Shown piece after piece: positions 36,933 to 45,663 of a stretch of DNA of 53,334 nucleotides. The position numbers and the translations under genes are program-made. The notes under the pieces were generated by a model that was not told where the DNA came from, did no database searches, and saw only the letters and a list, made by a program, of their open reading frames with translations. How positions within the stretch are numbered: the first letter of the stretch is position 1; every line of letters begins with the position of its first letter. Source of the DNA: Ignavibacteria bacterium (GTDB lineage: Bacteria; Bacteroidota; Ignavibacteria; Palsa-1295); NCBI GenBank assembly GCA_013287605.1, contig JABDDM010000010.1:1-53334 (forward strand). Reading direction: 5' to 3'.

Positions 36933-36938
36933 CCCTGC

Positions 36939-37174
36939 ATGTGTCAAGTAAACGCGACCCGCTTCTATAGGAAACGCGATTACCGTAAACGCGCGAAATG
37001 GGCTTGAAGCAACCAAATGTCTTCAGGATCGGCTTGTTGGCACGTGCGCTCCACAACGCGAAAGACTTAGCAGGGTTAGTCTGCATGACGGAGTCCGTAT
37101 CCCAAAGATCGATGCTCTTGAATCCTCTCGTGTTCAATTATTCGTTAGCCCGGCGAAAGCCGGGTTCTTTTTCT
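36939..37174 (+). ncRNA. Candidate non-coding RNA, ~235 nt
   Basis: The segment starts about 7 bases after a perfect promoter and ends at a perfect GAAA-tetraloop terminator. No ORF starts and stops inside it: the one open frame, from ATG 36998, runs straight through the terminator. The first 60 bases hold three AAACGCG boxes (36950, 36972, 36987) and a CAACGCG at 37054. I could not match it to tmRNA, SRP RNA, RNase P or 6S. It may instead be a leader of the 37260 gene. Confidence 0.45.
37147..37172 (+). terminator. Rho-independent terminator of the candidate ncRNA
   Basis: AGCCCGGC, GAAA tetraloop, GCCGGGTT, then CTTTTTCT. An 8-bp stem. Confidence 0.85.
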
Positions 37175-37259
37175 GTCGGTCATGACAGAACCACGAACAA
37201 TGTACTAGTCTTTGCAGACCACATCTCTTGGTCACGACCACTAACATTTGAACCGAGAT

Positions 37260-37499
37260 ATGGAATACGAACAAGGATTTGTGGTTGAACTGGAAGGTCT
37301 CTATGCGACTCATTTCTTCGGTGATTTCAATCACGAAGGAGAGTGGTTCCTACCGCTCGGTAAGGAAACGAGGTGCTTCGTTAGCGTTGAAGACGCGGCT
37401 GGTATTCTCGAAGACTGCCTCGCGTTCGCTGATCAGAACGACGAGAACGTAGCGCGTCTGGCTCCCGTAAAGTTCATACATAAGATCGAAATGGTTTAG
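37260..37499 (+). CDS. Small acidic hypothetical protein
   Basis: 79 aa from ATG 37260 (an in-frame start 12 bases earlier is less likely). Soluble and acidic (EYEQGFVVELEGLYATHFFG, then CFVSVEDAAGILEDCLAFAD). The hydrophobic pattern suggests a small alpha/beta domain. Not recognised. The nearest upstream signal is the ncRNA terminator, so it may depend on read-through or on an unseen promoter. Confidence 0.5.
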   Translation: MEYEQGFVVELEGLYATHFFGDFNHEGEWFLPLGKETRCFVSVEDAAGILEDCLAFADQNDENVARLAPVKFIHKIEMV

Positions 37500-37521
37500 C
37501 ACTACTATGGTTTAGGCCATC

Positions 37522-37548
37522 AAAAAACCCCGAGAGCTTTACGGGGTT
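37522..37548 (-). terminator. Terminator-like hairpin oriented to the minus strand
   Basis: AACCCCG and CGGGGTT pair around a 9-base loop. The T run (TTTTTT) lies on the minus-strand side only. It would stop a leftward transcript coming from 37.6-38.0 kb, where no minus-strand gene is visible, or it may work poorly for the plus-strand gene before it. Confidence 0.6.
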
Positions 37549-38079
37549 AAACGCCTGGATGGATCAGTACTACAGCGCTTTAATGGACTGAATGTGAACA
37601 GGTCGAGAGAACCATACGAAGGTACAACAAGATGAGCCCGAATACAAGCGGTCTGCGTCGCGACGGTATTCGTTGACTAACGCTAGTTCTGAGGCTGGCA
37701 AACGGTGAAAATTATTTTCACGTCGTCGAGAAACTCAAGGCATAGTCACCGTCACCGAATTGCTATTTGGTCCAATCGCGGGAAAGATTGTCTCATTAGG
37801 ATCCTTGGTATGTGATTGAGGTAGTACTAATCTACAGAGTCACCAACATCGTGAAACGCGGATTGTAACAGATCAGAAGTCGAACGGAAGGAGGCCAACG
37901 CCGCATGTTTCTTCCTACGCAGAAAAGCGGCCGTTCAAGAATTGCCAAAAGCATCACATTGTTCGTTTGGGTGCTAGGAAACTAGGTCCTCAACGTATAT
38001 ATTCGCACCAGCCTGCACTGAATCTCACAGGGCTTTTTTGTCCGCCCGAAAAGAATTGAATTGTTTGGAGGAAGTGCAT
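37549..38079. other. Gene-poor stretch before the caspase-like gene
   Basis: No ORF of normal size. It holds a possible 26-codon ORF at 37905, a hairpin-prone GTAGTACTAATCTAC at ~37821, and a block (37776-37803 plus TCACCAAC at 37840) resembling part of the leader of the Cas6-like gene (47949-47972 plus TCACCAAC at 48018). It could be a long leader, a leftward small RNA, or decayed sequence. Confidence 0.4.
37905..37985 (+). CDS. Possible 26-aa peptide with strong ribosome site
   Basis: ATG 37905 to TAG 37985. GGAAGGAGG lies 10 bases before the ATG, unusually strong for this window. The peptide is basic then hydrophobic (MFLPTQKSGRSRIAK, then SITLFVWVLGN). It could be a leader peptide for the gene at 38080, or chance. 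Confidence 0.25.
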   Translation: MFLPTQKSGRSRIAKSITLFVWVLGN

Positions 38080-39786
38080 ATGCCAGCTAGGTCTAGTTCC
38101 GTACTGAAAAGCTACTCGTCGAATCTCAATCCGTTCGGTCTAAGAATAGTCTTGCTCCTCGGATTGCTCGCGATTCCAGTGCGAGCGTTCTCGCAACTCG
38201 CCAGCGAGCAAGTACAAAACGACCCAAAGAATGAAGCCTCGTCCGGTGGCGTCTGTTATGCCAGCGCATTCTTCGTTGCGGGACCTCCTATGACCATCGT
38301 CAAGAATATTCGTTACTTCCCAAAGGATTCTGTCCTGGAAAATTATATGCGACCTGGAGATGTGATTGGCATCTCTCTCTACGTCGTCGATACGATGAAT
38401 TTTGTTGCGAACTGCATGTGTACCGATCAGAACCCAGTGCAGCAACCTGGCGCATTCTTCGGGAAGGTCGGGTATCATTGGTCCATGAGCGGTCCAGGCA
38501 CGCTTATTCAGCCGTCGAAAAGCTCGGAACGCAATTCAGTGATGTACCAGATTCCACTTTGTCCATCGGAGTCGACGATTGTCGCAACGCTTACTTGTGT
38601 CGTGTCTGATGATTCTACGATGGATAGAGTCTCGCAGGCGTTAGACAATCCTCTTACCGGGACTATCACGATCACAACGGAGTATCATCCGAAGCGATAT
38701 CTACCGTCAACTTCTGGCCCAGTCTTTAAAGCTTGGTTGAATTCGTTCGACCCACTGGCACTCCGGGTGAAAATTAAGGTCGATTCCTTGAAACCGCAAG
38801 CACCGAAAGTGCTCACCCTCACTCCCGGATCGGCTTGCAGTCCAAGCGTCGTGATGTGGGAAGCGCTTACTCCAATTGACGGAGGATTTAATATTCAGGA
38901 GGATACAGCAGCGGATCTTTGTCCGGCTTATTTGACACTCCTTTCCTGCGAGCGATTCGATACCGATAGGTTCAGATTCACCTGCTCACCGAATACAGAT
39001 TGTACCCCATCGGATGGCATTCGACACATTACTGATCCTCTCTTCTACAAATGGAGCCTCGTAAATGGCGGCGGCGAATTTCCACTTGGCACCGATGGGC
39101 CGTGCGTTGTTTTTCGGCGGTCCCGATCTTCCACAACTCAAGTCAAATGTGTTATCACTGATAGTCAAAAGGAAGGACTCGATTCCTCTGTTGCGCTCAC
39201 GTACACTGTCTCAAAGTCCATGAAACCAAAGGCTTTTGTTGCAGTAGGCGATGACGTTATACCGCAGACCGGCACGATCCATATGTCGAACCGATCAAAG
39301 AATCCGAAATATCCGAATTCCGACGCAAATTTCGAGGGCGCTGCACAACTAATGCTTGCCAGTTTTCAAAAACTTGGCTATGATACTACTTTGCTGTATC
39401 ATGCGGACCTAGGTTCAATTCTCAAAGTGCTTCACGATCCATGTAATCAGGCAATGTGCATCTGTGCTCACGGCACAAGTGACAAGTCAGGCAGAGCTGG
39501 TGCGATGGCGCTTGATACGACAGATAAGCAGCTAGGAAACATTCAGGTCTTCTCGAACTCGGATGTTGCGAAGGAGTCGCCGTTCGGCTGTCAATATCAA
39601 CCTCTGCTTCGTGAAGTCGATCTTCTTGGTTGTTCGACCCTGAAGGCAAATTGGTATACGGTATTTCCGAATGCGGTCGTGGAAGGATATTCTAAAGATG
39701 AGGAGACGTGGGAGTTCGCGAAGACGGCACAACATTATTACAGACATGGTGGGCTTGCTGAAGCCCACGATTTATCATCGCCGTAA
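38080..39786 (+). CDS. Exported protein with caspase-fold-like C-terminal domain
   Basis: 568 aa from ATG 38080, chosen because GGAGG lies 8 bases upstream and the signal peptide (GLRIVLLLGLLAIPVRAFSQ) then sits near the N-terminus. Residues ~40-370 are beta-rich and Cys-containing, not recognised. Residues ~385-560 start with KPKAFVAVGDDV and look like a caspase/CHAT-type alpha/beta fold: CICAHGT gives a His-Gly (His464) and VDLLGCST gives a Cys (Cys518) after a beta strand, the order of the catalytic dyad in clan CD peptidases. There is no T9SS domain, unlike its neighbours. Function unproven. Confidence 0.6.
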   Translation: MPARSSSVLKSYSSNLNPFGLRIVLLLGLLAIPVRAFSQLASEQVQNDPKNEASSGGVCYASAFFVAGPPMTIVKNIRYFPKDSVLENYMRPGDVIGISLYVVDTMNFVANCMCTDQNPVQQPGAFFGKVGYHWSMSGPGTLIQPSKSSERNSVMYQIPLCPSESTIVATLTCVVSDDSTMDRVSQALDNPLTGTITITTEYHPKRYLPSTSGPVFKAWLNSFDPLALRVKIKVDSLKPQAPKVLTLTPGSACSPSVVMWEALTPIDGGFNIQEDTAADLCPAYLTLLSCERFDTDRFRFTCSPNTDCTPSDGIRHITDPLFYKWSLVNGGGEFPLGTDGPCVVFRRSRSSTTQVKCVITDSQKEGLDSSVALTYTVSKSMKPKAFVAVGDDVIPQTGTIHMSNRSKNPKYPNSDANFEGAAQLMLASFQKLGYDTTLLYHADLGSILKVLHDPCNQAMCICAHGTSDKSGRAGAMALDTTDKQLGNIQVFSNSDVAKESPFGCQYQPLLREVDLLGCSTLKANWYTVFPNAVVEGYSKDEETWEFAKTAQHYYRHGGLAEAHDLSSP

Positions 39787-39853
39787 TGAAGGCTGCAACA
39801 TAGCAGTGATTAGAAATGCGATTCCATCGTGATGAGATGAAAGGGAAAATGTG

Positions 39854-41947
39854 ATGCGAGATACTAAGATCGGTGTACTAACACTGCTTACACTACTCTT
39901 GCCGGCGGTCGCCTTGTTTGGTCAATCGCGTTGGGTTTGGCAAAATCCGACACCAAATGGAGGGCACGGAATCTTGACGGTTGCGGCGACCAGCAAATCG
40001 GTTGCAGTCGCTGGAGCCGGGCCTGCAATAAGTCAAACAACGGACGGCGGGAAGACATGGCAGAGTACGTTCACATTCGAAAGCGCGCGCGATTTCGTTG
40101 TCTCATTCTCATTTCCGGATCAGTCGAATGGTTTTGCCATCAGCAGATTCGGCTCGGTTCTCAAAACGTCTGACGGAGGCGCAACATGGAGGATTGTCTT
40201 GACTGATACTCTGTCGTTGTATGGTGCTTGTTACTTCGTGAACAAGACGACAGGCTGGCTCGTAGGAAACGGCGGTACTATCCAAAAGACGACCGACGGC
40301 GGCACTACGTGGTCTGTCAGCATCAATCAAACCCGCAACTACCTCTCTGCTGTTAACTTCTCGGATGCGAATCACGGGTGGTTCGTAGGTGACTATGGCA
40401 CGATTTGCACCACAACAGACGGTGGTACAACTTGGGGTGGTAAAGTGAATGCAGTCCCGGCTGATCTCTACTCCGTTTATTTTGTCAGTCCTTCCGTTGG
40501 CTGGATCGCAGGAGGTGGGGGGCGAATTTATTCCACTATCGATGGGGGAGCGACATGGTCACTCCAATATTCCGACGCAGCTTTCTCGATTCAATCCCTC
40601 CGATTCCTTGATACGCAAACGGGCTACGCAGCCGGGGGCGCGAGCGCTGTTCTAAAAACGACCGATGGCGGTTCGACTTGGAAGAAACTGCAGACGAATG
40701 CTGGCGAATGGATATGGAGTCTCTCAGCCCCTGACGCAACGACAGTTTACGCAACGGGAGATAGTGGGCTTGCCACTGTTTCTACCGATGGCGGAGCTAC
40801 ATGGGCTACTCCCGCATCGACAAATCTCAGCAATCTTTCCGCGGTGCAGTTCTTCGATAGTAACACCGGCTATGTCTGCGGCGATGGCGGCACCATCCTC
40901 TCCACGAGCGATGGTGGCGCACATTGGCAGAGCGGCATTACATCCACTCCGCAGTTTCTTTCCTCGCTAGACTTTACTTCTGCTACGAACGGCTGGGTTG
41001 CTGGAGATTCTGGAGTAATACTCAGTACCCTGAATGGCGGATCGAGTTGGCAGTTGAATAAAGTAGGCAGCGCGAACTTCTTCGATGTCAAGTTCGCAGC
41101 TGCAACCACAGGCTGGATCGTTGGGGCTGATGGCACCATTCTAAAGATCGCTCATGGTAGTTCATGGATGAATCAATCGAGTGGCACATCGAAGAATCTG
41201 TTTCGTCTCCAAGTTGCAGACGCGTCCAACGTTTGGATCGTAGGAGATTCAGGCGTGATTCTCAAAACCTCGGACGGTGGCACTTCGTGGCACCCGATTA
41301 ACTCTGGTATTTCAACTGCTTTGCTTGGCCTCGATTTCATTGATGGGAATACTGCCTGGGCTGTAGGGACATTCGGCACTGTGATCAAGACCACAAATGG
41401 CGGTTCAACCTGGTCGGTGCTCTCAACAGACACGCTGGAGGATTATGACGCAGTCAAGTTTGCCGGAAACGGCCGCTTCGGTCTTGTCACAACTGCGAGC
41501 GGGAAAATACTCGCGACGACTGATGGAGGGAACTCCTGGCAATTGGATCGGGAAATTGGATTCCCCTTACTGGCGCTGGAGTTGAAAAACAACATCGCAT
41601 GGGCCGTCGGGGGGACAGGGAGTATCCTGCGAAAGCAAAATGTATTTAGCGGCGTCAGCCCTGATCGTTTGGTTTCGGATCAGGAGGCGTTCACACTATT
41701 CGAAAATCATCCCGATCCATTCAGCACTTCCACTCGAATTCCTTATTCTCTCAAAAAGGGTGGCTTCGTTACGCTCAAGATCTATGATATCCTGGGCAAC
41801 GAAATCGAAACCTTAGTACAGGGTAGGGTTGAGAGTGGAATGCATGAGGCAGCGTTCCAACCGAACGGGTTGCCCGATGGCACGTATCTCTATGAGCTAA
41901 ACGTCGAAGGCCGTTCGCAAAATCGACGGATGGTCTTGCTGCACTGA
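39854..41947 (+). CDS. Ycf48-like beta-propeller T9SS cargo protein
   Basis: 697 aa from ATG 39854 (GTG one codon earlier possible; AAGGG lies 9 bases upstream). A signal peptide (VLTLLTLLLPAVALFGQ) is followed by about 13 repeats of ~45 residues, each with a TTDGGTTW-like turn and a GW(F/I)VG strand. This is the Ycf48/BNR propeller pattern, enough for two seven-bladed propellers. The C-terminal ~85 residues are a T9SS type A domain (FENHPDPFSTSTRI, YDILGNEIETL, LPDGTYLYEL). Likely a surface protein; ligand unknown. Convergent with the next gene. Confidence 0.85.
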   Translation: MRDTKIGVLTLLTLLLPAVALFGQSRWVWQNPTPNGGHGILTVAATSKSVAVAGAGPAISQTTDGGKTWQSTFTFESARDFVVSFSFPDQSNGFAISRFGSVLKTSDGGATWRIVLTDTLSLYGACYFVNKTTGWLVGNGGTIQKTTDGGTTWSVSINQTRNYLSAVNFSDANHGWFVGDYGTICTTTDGGTTWGGKVNAVPADLYSVYFVSPSVGWIAGGGGRIYSTIDGGATWSLQYSDAAFSIQSLRFLDTQTGYAAGGASAVLKTTDGGSTWKKLQTNAGEWIWSLSAPDATTVYATGDSGLATVSTDGGATWATPASTNLSNLSAVQFFDSNTGYVCGDGGTILSTSDGGAHWQSGITSTPQFLSSLDFTSATNGWVAGDSGVILSTLNGGSSWQLNKVGSANFFDVKFAAATTGWIVGADGTILKIAHGSSWMNQSSGTSKNLFRLQVADASNVWIVGDSGVILKTSDGGTSWHPINSGISTALLGLDFIDGNTAWAVGTFGTVIKTTNGGSTWSVLSTDTLEDYDAVKFAGNGRFGLVTTASGKILATTDGGNSWQLDREIGFPLLALELKNNIAWAVGGTGSILRKQNVFSGVSPDRLVSDQEAFTLFENHPDPFSTSTRIPYSLKKGGFVTLKIYDILGNEIETLVQGRVESGMHEAAFQPNGLPDGTYLYELNVEGRSQNRRMVLLH

Positions 41948-41978
41948 GCGCAATCGATTTGAAGATAAAGACGCAAAT

Positions 41979-44168
41979 CTATCGTTCGACGACAATTCTG
42001 CTTGTGCTTGCACCACCGTGAGGGCTGCGTAACCTAAGGTAGTACGTGCCTGCTGTTAGGGGATTAACATTCAGCTCCATCGTCTCGTCAGATGTGAATC
42101 CATCATTACGGAGCACGCCGAGTGCGTCGAAAAGCTCGAAGCTAAAGGTCTCATGCATGGGGTTGTTAAGCTGAACCGCGATCCAATGCTTCCCGGGATT
42201 GGGAGTGATGCTCTCAACGAGTTGCGGGAGGGTGCCGTGCATAAAATGTAGAATGGTACTATCGCCGCACCGAGGCAAGCGCATGATCCTGACCGTGTCA
42301 TTCGGAAGAAGTTGTGCCAGACAATGAGGGCCGCTTGGTCCGATGACTATCTCTGGAAGCACTATCGTCGCTTTGCTACTATCTGTCAAGCTCACTACGA
42401 AACTTAGCCAGCCAAGAATTGTCTCACCGTCGAGATGCAGCGCTGACGTGGATTGTAGATTGGCTGATAATGTGTTGCCCGCCAACGTGACATTGTTAGA
42501 GCTGATGGCAGCCAGCGCGGGTATGAATTCAAATGAACTGAAAATATTCGGTTGAACATCGAATGCAAGACTGATCGATGTCGGTGGAAGCGTCAAATGA
42601 AGACTGGTTGCACAATAGACTGGTATCGACACTTGCTCACCTGCTACAACCTCGATCTGCAATGGTTTTGTATATATGGTGATATCGCTCGGGCTTCCGG
42701 GCCGAATTTGAAGAACGAGTGAGATGGTCGTGTCTGTAGTCTCAAACTCGTCGTCTATGAAGTGTCCATGCAGTTGAACATTTCGCAGTCCGGGGCCCAA
42801 AGGTGTAATGCTTCCATTGGTTGTATCGGGAAGCGAATAGTCTGGATGTTGGTGAATTCTCCCAAAGGAATATTCTTGGGAGTCCAAGCCGTCAATGGAG
42901 AGATCGGTCAGTCGAGCAAAACTGCACGTCGTATTCTGGTAAGAGAAACTGAACTGAGTAGTGTCGCATGCATATAGTACAATAGTGTCGATCGTGTTCG
43001 ACTTAGGAAAGTAATGAAGGTCTAATCGTGGTGCGAGAGCACGAATCGAGAGTGTCCCGTCTCCGCCATCAGTTGTTTTCCATAATCGGGCATTTGCGTC
43101 GCTCATATAGACCACCGCGCCATAGCCAACCGCTGAAATGTTGTGGTGTTCTCCATCGTCGTCCATTTCTCGCGTGAAGGGTCCATTGACGATCTTCCAG
43201 GAAAGTCCTTGATCGGTAGTTCGGTAGACACCATCGCCATTCAGTTCTTCCGAGGTATAGGTCGCGCATGCCGTCCCTGAAAGGAACATCCCTGCTTCGG
43301 CATGCAGCGAGCTATCCCAATGAGCGAACGGGGCAGAGGACCTTGTGAAAGTGTAAGTATCATCCGTATCGCGCAATTCATTGAAAGACTGTCGTAGCAT
43401 TGTCTTTGAATGTGCATAGCCGAAAATCGAAGGAGTTGGCGAAGGATAATTTGGGTCGAGCGTATCCCCGCGCCAATTGTATCCCTGATCCGTGGAGTAA
43501 ATGAGGTAGTTGTTGAGTGTCGAATCAATATAGAGCAGCATCAAAAGACTATCGCGGTTTCCAGTGATTGTTGTTATGTTTCGCTGCGTTCCGAGGAACA
43601 TGTTGTGAAGGAACAGTACAGAATCCCAGGTGGCACCATCATTCATTGAATGCCAGAGATTAACTGCGGAGCCATCCTCACAGCGTGCTGCGTAAATGCG
43701 CCCATCGACAACGTAGATCGAGGAGAAGGACTCGCCTTTGGGGGTGATACGCTTCCAGGTTGTGCCGGTATCAAACGTTTCGTAGATACCTCCGGCAGGG
43801 AGCTTAAGATGCTGATCCAGGTATTCAAACGCTGCAATGTAGCCGTGGCTCTTGCCGACAAAAAAGATCTGTGAAATTTTTGCTTGAAGTGTGTCAAAGA
43901 AGGGAATTGGCGTCCAACTAATGCCTCCATCGGTTGTACGAGTGAGTTGAGCCAGAGCCCTCACGCGCATCGGGGGATTTCCGACCCCCAAGACTTGTGG
44001 TGGGGAGAAGACGAAGCCGCACCTTGAATTGAAGAAATAATTGTTCACGAATTGGTAATCGGTACCAATGGTTGCTTTAACTCGACAGGGGAGTTGAGTC
44101 CAGTGCGCATTCTGCGCAGCACACGGGACGGCAAGAAGGGTGTAAAGGAAGGCTGCGAAGATTCTCAT
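41979..44168 (-). CDS. T9SS cargo protein with Asp-box and cohesin-like domains
   Basis: 729 aa from ATG 44168, where the signal peptide starts (RIFAAFLYTLLAVPCAAQ). Residues ~20-390 carry irregular propeller-type turns (TTDGGISW, NDGATWD, DQGYNW, TDQGLSW). Residues ~395-520 include Ig-like strands. Residues ~520-640 look cohesin-like (EVVAGEQVSIPVYCATS, LDGETILGWLSFVVSL). The end is a T9SS type A domain (SITPNPGKHWIAV, LFDALGVLRND, TAGTYYLRLRS). Functionally similar to the Ycf48-like neighbour, with which it converges. Confidence 0.8.
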   Translation of the reverse strand: MRIFAAFLYTLLAVPCAAQNAHWTQLPCRVKATIGTDYQFVNNYFFNSRCGFVFSPPQVLGVGNPPMRVRALAQLTRTTDGGISWTPIPFFDTLQAKISQIFFVGKSHGYIAAFEYLDQHLKLPAGGIYETFDTGTTWKRITPKGESFSSIYVVDGRIYAARCEDGSAVNLWHSMNDGATWDSVLFLHNMFLGTQRNITTITGNRDSLLMLLYIDSTLNNYLIYSTDQGYNWRGDTLDPNYPSPTPSIFGYAHSKTMLRQSFNELRDTDDTYTFTRSSAPFAHWDSSLHAEAGMFLSGTACATYTSEELNGDGVYRTTDQGLSWKIVNGPFTREMDDDGEHHNISAVGYGAVVYMSDANARLWKTTDGGDGTLSIRALAPRLDLHYFPKSNTIDTIVLYACDTTQFSFSYQNTTCSFARLTDLSIDGLDSQEYSFGRIHQHPDYSLPDTTNGSITPLGPGLRNVQLHGHFIDDEFETTDTTISLVLQIRPGSPSDITIYTKPLQIEVVAGEQVSIPVYCATSLHLTLPPTSISLAFDVQPNIFSSFEFIPALAAISSNNVTLAGNTLSANLQSTSALHLDGETILGWLSFVVSLTDSSKATIVLPEIVIGPSGPHCLAQLLPNDTVRIMRLPRCGDSTILHFMHGTLPQLVESITPNPGKHWIAVQLNNPMHETFSFELFDALGVLRNDGFTSDETMELNVNPLTAGTYYLRLRSPHGGASTSRIVVER

Positions 44169-44359
44169 AGTGAGATTCAGGACAGGTAACATCTCAGCAG
44201 CAATCTACCGGACACACTTTCTCCAATGCTGCCTTGACCAGTTGGATCAACCTACAAGTTCAACGCCCCATTCCAGAATGTACTACCTAAAAAATACTCA
44301 GAAGCCGGGTCGCATTGTTGTATATTGTCGCCAGCTCAAAATACAAATCTTAATTGCCC

Positions 44360-44572
44360 ATGTCCATCTCATTTCGTAAGTCAAAGAAAATTGGTCCATT
44401 TCGAATCAGCTTGTCGAAGCGTGGAATCTCAACTTCAATTGGGGAAGGGTCAGTCAGAGTCACCGCTAATCGGAATGGGATTTATGCAAGCGCAGGTGCC
44501 GATGGAGTGCGTGATCGTGAGAAACTGGCCGACAAAGCTTTCTGGCGAAGGCTGTTCCATTTCGGAAAATGA
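44360..44572 (+). CDS. DUF4236 family protein
   Basis: 70 aa from ATG 44360. The start SISFRKSKKIGPFRISLSKR and GISTSIGEGSVRV are the DUF4236 hallmark (a beta meander beginning with RxSxKxGP). NRNGIYASAGADGV follows. The function of the family is unknown. Its stop overlaps the next gene by 4 bases (ATGA). It is too short to be caught by many gene callers. Confidence 0.75.
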   Translation: MSISFRKSKKIGPFRISLSKRGISTSIGEGSVRVTANRNGIYASAGADGVRDREKLADKAFWRRLFHFGK

Positions 44573-44796
44573 CGAGACTAACTCCGAGCGATAACGTTTG
44601 TCCAATCTGCGGTTCAGACAATCACTGTGCAGTTGCACAGAGTGTCGCCGTGTCAGAATGCTGGTGTGACACCGCTGTAATCACGGATGAAACAATCGGG
44701 CGGGTGCCGGAGGAATTGCGAGGCAAAGTCTGCATCTGTCCTCGATGCGCGGGTCCTAAGAGCGCTCAGGATGCCGAACCGATTATTAGCAAGTAG
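44569..44796 (+). CDS. Cysteine-rich CWC family protein
   Basis: 75 aa. CPICGSDNHCAVA followed by SECWCDT is the Cys-rich CWC pattern, and a further CICPRCAG closes a likely zinc-binding fold. It is coupled to the DUF4236 gene by a 4-base overlap. Function unknown; the pair may act together. Confidence 0.75.
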   Translation: MTRLTPSDNVCPICGSDNHCAVAQSVAVSECWCDTAVITDETIGRVPEELRGKVCICPRCAGPKSAQDAEPIISK

Positions 44797-44820
44797 GTAT
44801 GAACTAACGTCACAATGTCG

Positions 44821-45663
44821 TCACTTTTTTACTTCGAACTTCCTAACAATATATCCGGACTTCGAGATCACGCGCGCGAAGTAAGTCCCGAGCGGAAGCT
44901 TCGATGTCGGAACGCTAATGCTGAAAGAGTTACCCTCATGTGAGAGGCTCTCAAAAACCTTTTTGCCTCTCAGGTCTTCGATCACAATCCGCTCGATTGA
45001 CTCGTTCAATGATGCTTCAACGATCACATGATCGCCGGCTGGATTTGGATAGACACTCACGGTGCCGCTGAATCCGATCGGAACCTCATCCGCAACCACA
45101 TCAGTCGCTCTTCCAATCATCATCACTGGATGAAGCTCACGATTGTTTGCAGCAAATCCTGTTTGGCCGTGATACGGGTCGTAGTAACCAAAACCCCGAA
45201 TAGCAATCTTTACTGGAATTGGAAGATAGCGGAAGGATGTCTTGGCCGGCCCGTATGCTGTATCAATGAACATCCGTGCTTTTTGCCATGCTCCACGCCA
45301 ACGGTCTGAGACCGTAAGACAGTCCGGATTCGGAATCTCCCCAACCATCTGCGAGTCGGTCACAGGATCTCGGAGTTGGAGGTGATAGTCGCCGTCAGCC
45401 TCAAGTTTGTAGGCGATCAGATTGCATATCACGCTATAGAGCGTGTCTTCACTTGCGATTCGCGCATCGTTGGCCCTTGTAACAATTTTTGGAAATCTTG
45501 CCTGTACTGCAATCAAGCTGACGATCGCATTTTGGAAATCGATCTTCAGTGTATCAGCATCGGTTAGGTTTTTTACAGACCATCTCTCGGACCCGCAATC
45601 TGTATTCTGCGCACGCAGACCAGCCGCGACAAAAAAGCAAACGAAGACTATGTAGAACTTCAT
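44821..45663 (-). CDS. T9SS cargo protein with an ERWxVK-type domain
   Basis: 280 aa from ATG 45663, preceded by AGGAGAGG six bases upstream; longer in-frame starts would hide the signal peptide (KFYIVFVCFFVAAGLRAQ). Residues ~24-170 carry a domain I have seen as an unnamed conserved protein: SERWSVKNLTDADTLKIDFQ, then EADGDYHLQLRD and EIPNPDC. Residues ~195-280 are the T9SS type A domain (VSVYPNPAGDHVIV, IEDLRGKKVF, LPLGTYFARV). It is presumed exported to the surface or medium. The catalytic role, if any, is unknown. Confidence 0.75.
   Translation of the reverse strand: MKFYIVFVCFFVAAGLRAQNTDCGSERWSVKNLTDADTLKIDFQNAIVSLIAVQARFPKIVTRANDARIASEDTLYSVICNLIAYKLEADGDYHLQLRDPVTDSQMVGEIPNPDCLTVSDRWRGAWQKARMFIDTAYGPAKTSFRYLPIPVKIAIRGFGYYDPYHGQTGFAANNRELHPVMMIGRATDVVADEVPIGFSGTVSVYPNPAGDHVIVEASLNESIERIVIEDLRGKKVFESLSHEGNSFSISVPTSKLPLGTYFARVISKSGYIVRKFEVKK

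Noticed and set aside
36998-37288. 96-codon plus-strand ORF in the candidate ncRNA
   Set aside because: It runs through a perfect terminator and overlaps the next gene's start; no ribosome site.
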